From: Candidatus Brevefilum sp.
GTDB lineage: Bacteria; Chloroflexota; Anaerolineae; Anaerolineales; Anaerolineaceae
Direction of reading: 5' to 3'
DNA: 64,000 bases
Assembly (NCBI GenBank): GCA_019428905.1
Contig: JAHYJN010000009.1
Coordinates: forward strand, 1-64,000
In this document: positions 31,231 to 41,300 of the stretch, one piece after another
Position numbering within the stretch: position 1 is the stretch's first letter
How the letters are laid out: each line of letters opens with the position of its first letter
Position numbers and translations under genes: made by a program
The notes under the pieces: model-generated
What the model saw: the letters and a program-made list of their open reading frames with translations, nothing else
What the model was told of the DNA's origin: nothing
Database searches by the model: none

Positions 31231-31266
31231 ATATTTCGGGAGATCAATTTTGGATTTAACAGGAAT

Positions 31267-34191
31267 TTAACAAGATTGTTTACGCGGAATTTCAAAATAG
31301 AAGATGCTCCCCTTCCCTAATTGACTTTCTAAGCGTACTTGCCCCCCATGACGTTCTGCAATCGACTTGACAATAGCCAACCCCAAACCACTGCCCGCCT
31401 GTTCTTGTCCGGTTTGTGCGCTTGCCTGGCTGAAATTTTTGAATAAACGCCGCTGATCCAGAGGGGCAATCCCAATCCCTTTGTCTTCAACAGCAAAAAT
31501 CACACGATCATCATCCCGCCAGGCGCTGAAAATTACCTCACCCTCCATTTTGGAAAACTTGATCGCATTTTCCACCAGGTTTTTCAAAGCAAGTGCCAAA
31601 AAAGTTGGGTCGGCTTCGATCACCACCGGGGATTCTGGTAATTTTATAACCATCTGGACATTCTTTTGTTTGGCTTGCGCATCCACCCTCTCAACAACCT
31701 GGCGCGTGATATCCGCCACAGAAATCGGTTGGATAGCCAGGGGATCGCTCCCTTCCAAACGCCCAATATCCAATAATTTTTGCACAAGATTTTGCATCTC
31801 CTGAACACCATCAATGATGTTACTGATATACGTATCTTGCTGCTCGTTCATATTACCCGTCAAGCGCAATATTTTGGCATACCCTAGGATCAATGTCAAT
31901 GGCGACCGCAACTCGTGGCTGACAGTGGTCACAAATTCGGATTTGATGGAGGATTCATTTCTTTGCTGTGTCAGGTCTTTTAAGATTAACATCTGACCTG
32001 CCTGGTTCGGCTTTATCTGGATCGGGCTGGAGATCAGCTGGTAAGCCTTACCGTTAATGTGGACTTCCCTGGCGTGCGGCCCCGGCTGCGTTCGCCAAAC
32101 CTGCTCAAGGCTATCTTGCGGTGCCAGCAAACTGGATAAGGACTTCCCTTCCAGCGGCCCTGTCTCCGACCCCAATACAGCCTGCGCAGTTTTGTTTTGA
32201 TATACAACCCGTTCCTGCAGATCAGTAATCAACACCGCGTCTGGCAGCAGATCAAAAATCGATTCCATCAGTATCCGTGAGGATTGTGTATCCCGGTAAG
32301 TTTTGGTGTTCACAATCACCAGGCTTGCCATCCGTGAAAGCTCCTGAAGATACGCTTCTTCCTCAGCACACCGGGTCAATCCAGCTGGGAAGGCAACCCA
32401 AAAAACGCCCAATTTCAGGTCCTTCCATTTCAACGGTAGGATCGTGACACAGGCCAATTCTTCAATCTCCTCGGCACCAGGTAATTTATCCCCAATTTCA
32501 CCGACGGATAACACCAAGGCGCCTTCACGACGCGAAAGCTCCACCACCGATGGATCCAGCACAGCCAAGCGTTTGGACTGTGTACCCAAACCCAAAGCAT
32601 GCTTTAGGCCACTTTGATCTACCCCGGTAGCATCAGATAGGATCAACCGGGCAGAACTTGCACCATGGGTTAATGCAGCAGTCAGGATGATGTGCATTGC
32701 ATCCGTTAAATTAAGCTGCCCAGCAATCCGGCTACTGACCGCCAATAATTCCGCTTGGTGATCAAGGCGGGATTGCTGGCTATCAATTACCGCTTGAAAG
32801 GCCTGGCTTAACGGTCCCTTTCCCGATTTGGCCCCTTTCTCCCGCTGGTTTGACTCAAATGGGCGTATTGAAACAGTGTCTATGGCCGCAGTAATTTTCT
32901 CTAATTCTGTTGCCATCGGCGCCACCCCGATCCAAACTGCGAGCAAGACCAAGACCATCCCTCCAGATGTAATTAACAAGACCGGAAAAGTGGATTGCCA
33001 GGCAACAGCATCAATTGCCCACCCTGGCAAAACAGCCACAACCCCCAAGTTTGTTCCATTCACCGGCTGGAAATAATGTAACCAAGTTTGTCCATCAGCT
33101 CCCTGACTTTGGCGAAAAGTTGCAGTGGTAAAAAAAGTACCCTCAGTTGGTGTTTCAACTTGCTGTATCTGTGTCTGATATAAAATAGCCCCATCAGCAT
33201 TGACAATCTGTCCAATACCACCCACAACCTCAAGTGCTTGGAACGCCCTGATGAAAGTATGGGATGGAAGCATGTCTTCCATGGTGGTTGATCCGGTCAT
33301 CCCAAAATAATCTCCCAAACTTGCCGCTGCCATCTCAGAGGTGCTGATAAGCTGCCTGATCGCCATCTTGCGAGCCTGATTTTGCGCAACCATCCACGTG
33401 CTAATAAAAACCACCCACAATAACACCAAAAAGGTTGGCAGGATAAAAGCAAATAACCGATGATTGAGATTAAATTCGCCCGGAGCGGGCTTCAATTGCG
33501 ATTTAGAACCCCAAGTTTGTTGAGCAACAGCACTCACAATCACACATACCACACCACCGATCAACACCATGCCCCCTAACGCGAACATCACCATAGGAAA
33601 ACGGTCAATGGCAATTCCCACACGCTCTCCCGCTGAACCTGTAGCGCTAAACGCGGTCACAATGAAGACCAGTGGAGAGATCACTGCCAGGCTGATGGCA
33701 CCAGCGATGACTGGAAATCGCAGCCACTGATAAAAACTAGTCCGATACCGCTGCCGAACGCACCAGCTGAACACAACTGCCAATCCCATCAACACCAATG
33801 GCGTGAAGATGTTGTTGGTGTCCAGATAAGCCAGCAACAAGCCAGAAATCATCGCCAGCAAAACAGAAGGCATAACCCCTAACACGCCCCCTGCCACCAT
33901 CCAAGGCACAGCAGTAAAAAACATCAAATGCAAAAAGGGTACATCACCCGGGTTCAGTGCAGTGCTCATCCTCGGTAAGATGCCAATAAACGGGGTCAAG
34001 GCCAGCACCAGCAGGCTCAAGGCAGCTGACCAGAGTAAGGTCGCCCGGGTTATCCGAAAGGATCGATCTTGCAGAAAGGCAGCGAAGATGATGATGCCGA
34101 CAAATCCAATCACCCACCCGAACAGAGCACCCCGATTATCGGGGATGACGATTGTGTAAGGCGAAGTAAGTGGAACCAAAATTTCCAACAT
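31267..34191 (-). CDS. Membrane sensor histidine kinase (multi-TM, GAF/PAS, HisKA, HATPase)
   Basis: VTTVSHELRSPLTLILGYAKIL, NLVENAIKFSKMEGEV, EDKGIGIAPLDQRRLFKNFSQ, GSGLGLAIVKSIAERHGGQV. Confidence 0.95.
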   Translation of the reverse strand: MLEILVPLTSPYTIVIPDNRGALFGWVIGFVGIIIFAAFLQDRSFRITRATLLWSAALSLLVLALTPFIGILPRMSTALNPGDVPFLHLMFFTAVPWMVAGGVLGVMPSVLLAMISGLLLAYLDTNNIFTPLVLMGLAVVFSWCVRQRYRTSFYQWLRFPVIAGAISLAVISPLVFIVTAFSATGSAGERVGIAIDRFPMVMFALGGMVLIGGVVCVIVSAVAQQTWGSKSQLKPAPGEFNLNHRLFAFILPTFLVLLWVVFISTWMVAQNQARKMAIRQLISTSEMAAASLGDYFGMTGSTTMEDMLPSHTFIRAFQALEVVGGIGQIVNADGAILYQTQIQQVETPTEGTFFTTATFRQSQGADGQTWLHYFQPVNGTNLGVVAVLPGWAIDAVAWQSTFPVLLITSGGMVLVLLAVWIGVAPMATELEKITAAIDTVSIRPFESNQREKGAKSGKGPLSQAFQAVIDSQQSRLDHQAELLAVSSRIAGQLNLTDAMHIILTAALTHGASSARLILSDATGVDQSGLKHALGLGTQSKRLAVLDPSVVELSRREGALVLSVGEIGDKLPGAEEIEELACVTILPLKWKDLKLGVFWVAFPAGLTRCAEEEAYLQELSRMASLVIVNTKTYRDTQSSRILMESIFDLLPDAVLITDLQERVVYQNKTAQAVLGSETGPLEGKSLSSLLAPQDSLEQVWRTQPGPHAREVHINGKAYQLISSPIQIKPNQAGQMLILKDLTQQRNESSIKSEFVTTVSHELRSPLTLILGYAKILRLTGNMNEQQDTYISNIIDGVQEMQNLVQKLLDIGRLEGSDPLAIQPISVADITRQVVERVDAQAKQKNVQMVIKLPESPVVIEADPTFLALALKNLVENAIKFSKMEGEVIFSAWRDDDRVIFAVEDKGIGIAPLDQRRLFKNFSQASAQTGQEQAGSGLGLAIVKSIAERHGGQVRLESQLGKGSIFYFEIPRKQSC

Positions 34192-34256
34192 ATCAATTTG
34201 ATAAAGAAGGCCTAATCCATTATAGCATCTCTGTGGGGTAGTTTACGAGTGCTTGT

Positions 34257-35624
34257 TCACTTGTGGGGATAAGCCGCTATTTGAGCACGCGAGCTGCGCG
34301 GACGCTGCGCCTGCCGGTCAAAATTTCGCCAGGCGATCTGGTCTAGTATTGACCGTCGATTTACAACTGGCTTTTCAACGATCATTTCCAGCCATTTTGC
34401 CTCTACATGCTCAACTTCATAGAAACAGTCCCGGGTTAATCCAGCCCGTGCTTCAATAGGCTGGGTAGGCCAGTTCTGAACTTGTGCGATGAAATTCTCC
34501 TCAAGTTTGTCGCGCTCCCCTTCGATCACCTTGATCCGTGTCGCGTAATCCCGTAACAGCTCTCGATGGAGGTTTTCATGACGCCACCACAGGGAGGCAT
34601 GATCATATTCCCCAGTTGGAGCTGCGCCAAATTCTGGCAGCCCTGAGTCGAACCATACCGGTTTAAACACCGAGGTACAGGGTGCGCTCGTTCCCGTCAA
34701 CCAATGGGTATGCCCATCAGCTGCCAGGTGTGAAATCATCGATCCCGTTGTCTGGCTGCCCCTCACGGGACCAAAACTGGCATGCATGCAGACTTCTGCG
34801 CCAACAATCCCGTTACCCGGCTGCCATTTTTCGTTCGCTTCCGGACCGTGGTCTCGCAGCACTTGCATTGCAAAGGGGATATCAATCTCACCCACATGGG
34901 CTGATAACAGCTCGCCAATTCTGCAGGAACGGTGTTTACCTGCAGCAAAATTCGTATACACCAAGTCACTGTAACACTCGCTGAAATTAAACGATTCGGC
35001 GTTCTTACACCAACCCTTATTTACCGCATGCGAAACCAGGCCGGAGGAAGCTCGATCCCATGTTGCGCCAATACTGATCAGATTCGAGATTGTGCGAACA
35101 TCCCGCACTTTCTCTGCTGCCCAATGGGACCCTGCAGTCTCAAAGATCCAGGCGCTGTGCGGATCAGCGATCAGAAAACCGTTGTGATAAAACATTTTGT
35201 GGGAAAACATCGCATTTCCACCCTGTCCATAAGTCGCTAACAGCTCGATCATCACATCCAACGCTTCATCGGCAGTTGCTGCCCGTTCAAGCGCCAACCT
35301 GATGAAATCCATACCAATTAAACCAGGTTCCTTATCGTAAGGCACCTTGGTAAATACCGCTTCGTTGCCGATCACCACACCATGCTCATTAGCCCCCATT
35401 TCTGCCCCCCAGATCCAGAATGGTTTGGACAACAAAACCGCGTTCGTCTCCCTCACTTGTGGAATACGAATATAAGTGCAATCAACTTGTGCACCTTTGG
35501 GATGGCTTGCACGAGGGATCAACCTCAACGCATGCCCTTCGTTGGGATGACGGTCGCTGTTTTTTCCGAATATCACCGACCCATCTTTGGTTGCGTTGCT
35601 TAATGCGACAAATGAATCACACAC
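34257..35624 (-). CDS. C69/secernin-like N-terminal nucleophile hydrolase (probable GTG start at 35624)
   Basis: (M)CDSFVALSNATKDGSVIFGKNSDRHPNEG...; ORF track starts at 35651 (TTG) but GTG at 35622-35624 is preceded by AAGGAG and places Cys at position 2. Confidence 0.82.
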   Translation of the reverse strand: MCDSFVALSNATKDGSVIFGKNSDRHPNEGHALRLIPRASHPKGAQVDCTYIRIPQVRETNAVLLSKPFWIWGAEMGANEHGVVIGNEAVFTKVPYDKEPGLIGMDFIRLALERAATADEALDVMIELLATYGQGGNAMFSHKMFYHNGFLIADPHSAWIFETAGSHWAAEKVRDVRTISNLISIGATWDRASSGLVSHAVNKGWCKNAESFNFSECYSDLVYTNFAAGKHRSCRIGELLSAHVGEIDIPFAMQVLRDHGPEANEKWQPGNGIVGAEVCMHASFGPVRGSQTTGSMISHLAADGHTHWLTGTSAPCTSVFKPVWFDSGLPEFGAAPTGEYDHASLWWRHENLHRELLRDYATRIKVIEGERDKLEENFIAQVQNWPTQPIEARAGLTRDCFYEVEHVEAKWLEMIVEKPVVNRRSILDQIAWRNFDRQAQRPRSSRAQIAAYPHK

Positions 35625-36297
35625 GGTAGACAAGCTCCTTTGCTTTTTCAAGCACTTGCTGTATTCCCAGACAATCCGCCTGGATCACTATGGCATCCTC
35701 AGCCGGTTTCAGGGGCGCAATTTCGCGGTTTGAGTCGATGTGATCCCGGTTTTTCAAAGAACCCAAAACAGCCTCAAAATCGGCTTGCTCCCCTCGATCA
35801 AGCATCTCCTGGTAACGCCGCTGCGCCCTGACTTCAACCGAAGCGTCAAGATAAATTTTTAGATCAGCATCCGGCATGACGACCGTACCGATATCGCGCC
35901 CGACCATCACCACCTTATTCTCCAGCGCAATCCGGCGCTGCTGATCGGTCATGGCGTTGCGCACACGCGCGTAAACTGAGATATCTGAAACATGGTCATT
36001 AACCGCATCAGACCGGATCTCCCAGGTAACATCCTGACCATCGAGCAATACATCATAATCCCTTCCATCATCCGCACTGGGAGGGGCGACATCAATCCGG
36101 ACTTTTTCTGCTAATTCTCCAATGGCTGCCTCATCAAAAATGTCCACACCGTTTTGCAGTGCGGCAAGAGTCACCGCTCGATACATCACACCGGTGTCAA
36201 AATACAGATAACCCAGTGCTTCAGCCAGCAGCGCACCTAAAGTCGACTTTCCAGAAGCTGCTGGTCCATCGATCGCAATCGTCGTAGGTAAACCCAT
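35617..36297 (-). CDS. cmk: Cytidylate kinase
   Basis: MGLPTTIAIDGPAASGKSTLGALLAEALGYLYFDTGVMYRAVT; start internal to the 36360 ORF. Confidence 0.95.
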   Translation of the reverse strand: MGLPTTIAIDGPAASGKSTLGALLAEALGYLYFDTGVMYRAVTLAALQNGVDIFDEAAIGELAEKVRIDVAPPSADDGRDYDVLLDGQDVTWEIRSDAVNDHVSDISVYARVRNAMTDQQRRIALENKVVMVGRDIGTVVMPDADLKIYLDASVEVRAQRRYQEMLDRGEQADFEAVLGSLKNRDHIDSNREIAPLKPAEDAIVIQADCLGIQQVLEKAKELVYRV

Positions 36298-36314
36298 ATC
36301 TATTTCATACCTCG

Positions 36315-38015
36315 TTATTCTGTCAATTCTCCGCCTGGCATCAAATCCGTCCGTACCCACAGAATCACCTCCTGGGAAAGGATTGGAACATCACGCGTGA
36401 CCATCCAGGTCAGGTATTGATTTGCGGACATCTCGTGCCAGGGTACTTCACGGGTCCACACCAGATCCTGGCCCTGGTAGCCTCGAGAAATTTCAGGGAT
36501 AACCCCGGCGGGTGTGATCAGGATTCCCGGTTGAGATTGCGGCGGCGCAAAGGGTACAAAATCAAGCGGCGCATAAGCATGTAATGCCCAACGTAACCCG
36601 GGCATATCCATACCTGAAACAACAATATCGACTGGTTCCTGGCCGCGTGCATTCCAAACCAGGACGCGGTCGATGGTGACATTCAGCCAATCCGTCGTCA
36701 ACATGGGTTGATCTGGATACCATATTTCAAAAGGTGTCTCAGGACCTATCCCAGTCGAATTCACACTGAGCGAGATCATGCCCGCTGTAAAGACCATGGC
36801 TAGTCCCATCAGCAAACCTGAGCGAGCGATCTCCTCCGTCCACCCATAGCTGACCAACAGCAAGATTGCCACCAAAAGCACTACACCCCCGACCATGGCA
36901 ATCAGGTAGTTGATTTGCTGCGATGATGGTAATGTTGGCAAAACAAGTGACCGCATTGCCAGCAGCATAAAAGCAAAGATCACGACCACCAACGCCGCCA
37001 TACTGGCTGCCACCAATCGAGATTCCTTGGGAACCTGCCAGGCAAACACCACCACGCGCGCGCCCAATACCCATAGCGGCAGCGTCACAAAAATCAACTC
37101 AGCGGGTCCCGCAGCTGGGTAGAGGATAATGAAGATCAACCCAAAACCCGCCCAACACAAAAGGAAAATATCCAGCTTACTTTTTACCAGTATTCCCCTG
37201 ACCCCACCCCACAAGCCAAAGAGGATTGCGCCTGTGCTGTAAGCTACCAGTGCAAACGGGATAATCCCGAATGGCGCCTGCACAGTTGTTCCAAACCCCA
37301 GGAAAAAAGTGTATAGCCCGGAAAAGATACCCGTCAAGCCGGCAGGCGCCAGGAAAAATCCGGTCCCCACCAACAACACGCTTACACAAAACGCGAGCGC
37401 AAAACGGACCCAAAAGGGTTTATCTGTTGGGGAGACTTGCTCTTTTAAGACCTCCTCTACCCCAAATAAACGGTCTGCAATCAAATAACTCAATCCAAGG
37501 ATCGTCGCCCCCACCCAGAATCCGGGACCGCTCATCAGGCCTAAACCCAGGCTCACTCCCGCCAGGATCGGTCTTCTTTGGAGCCAAAAACCCGCAAACA
37601 GCATCAAAAAGACCATTGCCATCATCGGTGAACCGACAATTCTGGAGAGTCCAACCATTTCAGGTGAAATCGCCAAAATTAATCCCGCCAAGATCGCTGG
37701 CCGATCACCGATGTATTTTCTAAAAGTGAAGGGGATTAAAACCACCAACGCACCGGACAAGGCTGGCCAAAACCGGGCTAAAAAATTGCTCGATGAAAAT
37801 AAAAAGAAGGTAACGCCGGTCAACCCCACATAAGCAGTTTGCCCACCAAACAGCACCGGCCCACCCCGGGCGACTCCCAGTGCCTTTAATGCAAATTCGG
37901 CTTCCACATGGCTTAATGGTAAAGCCCCCAACCTGAGCATGCGAAAAGCCAATCCGATCACAAACGCCCCCATGGCGATCATCACGTGTGTTGTTTGGCT
38001 ATTTTGTTTATCCAT
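36315..38015 (-). CDS. Polytopic membrane protein, GT39-like (dolichyl-phosphate-mannose mannosyltransferase-like)
   Basis: MLRLGALPLSHVEAEFALKALGVARG...LARFWPALSGALVVLIPFTFRKYIG; >10 hydrophobic segments. Confidence 0.65.
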   Translation of the reverse strand: MDKQNSQTTHVMIAMGAFVIGLAFRMLRLGALPLSHVEAEFALKALGVARGGPVLFGGQTAYVGLTGVTFFLFSSSNFLARFWPALSGALVVLIPFTFRKYIGDRPAILAGLILAISPEMVGLSRIVGSPMMAMVFLMLFAGFWLQRRPILAGVSLGLGLMSGPGFWVGATILGLSYLIADRLFGVEEVLKEQVSPTDKPFWVRFALAFCVSVLLVGTGFFLAPAGLTGIFSGLYTFFLGFGTTVQAPFGIIPFALVAYSTGAILFGLWGGVRGILVKSKLDIFLLCWAGFGLIFIILYPAAGPAELIFVTLPLWVLGARVVVFAWQVPKESRLVAASMAALVVVIFAFMLLAMRSLVLPTLPSSQQINYLIAMVGGVVLLVAILLLVSYGWTEEIARSGLLMGLAMVFTAGMISLSVNSTGIGPETPFEIWYPDQPMLTTDWLNVTIDRVLVWNARGQEPVDIVVSGMDMPGLRWALHAYAPLDFVPFAPPQSQPGILITPAGVIPEISRGYQGQDLVWTREVPWHEMSANQYLTWMVTRDVPILSQEVILWVRTDLMPGGELTE

Positions 38016-38370
38016 GAATGCTTTGCTCTACGTCCGTGTTTTGGTCATACAGGTCTCGGATGAGGAGCTCTCACCTAGACAGGCATGACTTTGACCGTTC
38101 TGTGCTTTCTGGACGGCATCTGTAACTTACACCAGATCACCGGCTATACTTCACCCAATATTATACTAGTCCATCCAAACTTGTGAAGAAACCTGCCCAA
38201 GCGGTTATTCCCCGTGCAGGATTAGGCTTTATTTAGCCTGGTGGCTTAGATCCGTGTTGACCCTGCGGTTTGGACATTCCCAGATCCTTAGGTAGGATCT
38301 ACTGAATCATCTTAATTGGTGAAACTACTCGGTAACATCGCCATTCGAATTGGTCTCACCCACATTGGAA

Positions 38371-41300
38371 CTATTTTCGAACCTGGTAAATAACTGTGCT
38401 GCCCACCCGGTACACGGCATCCCAGAGTTGACCCTCATAACGCTGGAACTTTTCAAGTCCGGCTCCAGGGTAAAAAGCCTGCTCAAGCTGACCCACAACA
38501 ACATATGAAACATCGTGTGCTTCAAGAAATGCACTGACAAAGGCCATATCTTCGGTATTGTAAAATGTGTCAACCGCATTGACCCGTTCCTGGACAGCGT
38601 TATTGCGTAACACAGCCCGCTGCTGCCGTTGATGCCAATTCCACCCCACCACCCCTGGTAAGCCTGTGTAAATCGTGTAGCGATTTCCCCATCGGTACTC
38701 ATATGCTTGTCCCTCAAGGATCACGGGAGAACCCTCAATGTGATCCTGGATCCATCGGATCGCATAATAATCCTCAATCAACTGCATATCCAGGCCCATG
38801 TCGTAGTAGCTGGCGTAAGCCATATATGTCATACCGTCTAGGGTCTGGGGTGCATCCGGTGCCATCCGGTCACGTACCTTATCTGCTGTACCTAACACCG
38901 TAAACAAGGCTGCTCCAGCGACGAGAACAAACAGGGCCACCTGCCACATAAAGACCAGCCGCATCCGCCAATAACGTAAAGATTTCACCAGCCAGCCAAA
39001 ACACACCCCGGCTGCTAGGGCAAACAGGATCCAGGCTTGCAAGTAGAACTTGAAAACCGTATTCATCCTGCCAATATCACCGGGGAGATAGATCAGCTCC
39101 ACAGCCAATGTCAAGGTGACCGCGGTGCCAATCATGAATAGGTGGAACCGTCCACCATCTGTCCGCCCCGGACGCAGCATTAAGACCACGGTCCATAACC
39201 CGATCGGCAGGGCGACCAATCCAACAGGAAGGCCCATCACCAGGAACACAATCAGGATGATCAGGGCTAAGATCAAAACAGCATAAATCCAGGTCAGGTA
39301 AGGCTCAAGTTTCTTTAACGCTGATGCAGGGGTCGTCTTCATCCAATGATATGTTTCCCAACACATCCAGCTCACGATGATAAACAGGAATAATCCCCAA
39401 TGAGTAAAGTAAGAGTCAAGGGGTGTGCGGCTGCCCTCCCAAATATCAACCCGGGTGTACCCCTGGCCAAACCAGTAGGCAAAGGGTTGGTAGAGAAATG
39501 TAGAAAGCAAAGCCAGGGCTAACACAGCTGCCAAAGCCACTACGATCTTTTCCGCCCAGTCACTGTATCTGAAATTCAATCGAAATCTTGGCTGGTAATA
39601 CCGAATAATGCTGTAAAACAGAGCAGCTGATGCAAACACAAGATAAGTGTAGAAGTCCCATGTGTTCGTTGGCCTTAATGCACCGATCACAATCCCGCCA
39701 AACAGGAAACTAATGATCATCCCCAGCCAGCCAAATTTTTTCGCTTTAGCTCGAAAATGCGCTTTGTTCAACACAACCGATAAACTCCAACTGATGGCCA
39801 GCACGGTCATTGGCAACGCGATCAGGTGGGCGTGTAAATCCGCATAGATAAACGTAAAATACGGAAACTCTGTGATTGGTTCACCCGGGATAACCCGGCT
39901 TGGGAACCAGTACCAATCTCCAGGATAGAAGGGCATCGAAGCCCCTTGTAAAAACTGGGCAAATCCCTGGATGATCGAGCTGATTTTCTGCCCAAAGGCC
40001 GCCTGCTCAATATCGATCCCCGTAGCGGCCAAGCGATAAAATCCTGTGCCAATCAAGCGGATGGTTCCTAGGTTGCCCAACACGGCTAATAGGACCGCGG
40101 TTACCAAGCCCACGCCAAAGGCCGTCCCCAAGACGCGCTTCCCTTCGCCTTCCTTGACCCGCAGGGCACGCGGTCTGGAAATACCCTGGTAGAGGTTCCA
40201 ACCCACAGAAAAAGCGCCTAAAATCAGCAGGCTGTACCACAGCGGTAAAATCAGGTTATAGGCAATCGAGGGGATAATGCCCAGCAGCTTTATCGGCATA
40301 CCGACGATCACAAAGCCGTAATAATAATAATTGATGTACCCACCAGCAAACCATGGGTCAAACGGTGGAAAGGTTGTGCTTTTGATGACGGCATTCAGGT
40401 ATGAGAAATCCATTGGCTTCTCACCACCTTTGAAGGGATGCCACAAATCTGGGTTTCCCCAACGCACCACCAGGAACAGCACAAATGCGATCAGTCCCAA
40501 GACTTCAACCATCAGGAAATAGCGCCAATTTTCCTGCAGTTCCTGCTGCAACGCCTTACGCTGCGGGTAAAACAAAACCCCACATACCAAGCCCAATCCA
40601 GCCAGCACCAGCCAGATCATTTGCCGTGTAACCGGGACGCCGAAAGAGCCCATCAGCCACACAAAGAATGCCAGCAGCAGCAAGCCAGCTAATTTTGATA
40701 ATGGGTAACCGCGATCTGCCAGCCCGGGCAGGGCTAGCCTGACCAGCGGATAGCATAGCCATCCTAAAACAAGCACAAACAGGTAGAAAACAAGTATGGC
40801 CAAGGGCTGCGAGGTGTTGATCAGGCCTTCCCGATCAAACAATGCTGACCAGGTGCCCCCAGCGCGTTGTGCGGCCAGTCGGTCTTCTGGCAGCATCAAG
40901 TTGTAACGTGGCTGATAGAATTGCTCTGGGTCTGGGCCCTGGTAGCGGGCAGCATCACCCGGGGTGAAGTACACCACCTTACTCAAATCCACCGAGCGCA
41001 ACAAAGAGCGCACAGCAATGGGATCATAATCTGCCGTTTTTCTAAAAATCAATACCTTCGGGTGATCATAAACCGTGAACGCTTCTTCAGCAAATTGTGT
41101 ATTGAATTCAATCGGGCCAAGGCTGGGATGGGACGTAAAGGTCGCCACCAGCTCAAAACCTAACGCGCCTTCAAACTTTCCTGGTTCCGCCACACGATAG
41201 CACCACAAAATGTCCTCATCGGGCGGGCAACCCAACAGGTTTCGATAATAAAAACTGGTCAACAAGTACCGTTCCGGCACACGCGTCGTCGTTCCCCATT

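Noticed and set aside
38016-38370. 355-bp spacer examined for a tRNA or small RNA
   Set aside because: Could not fold a cloverleaf or see a terminator/promoter arrangement by eye.
38325-38717. 130-aa minus-strand ORF
   Set aside because: Mostly out-of-frame overlap with the 3' end of the 1797-aa gene.
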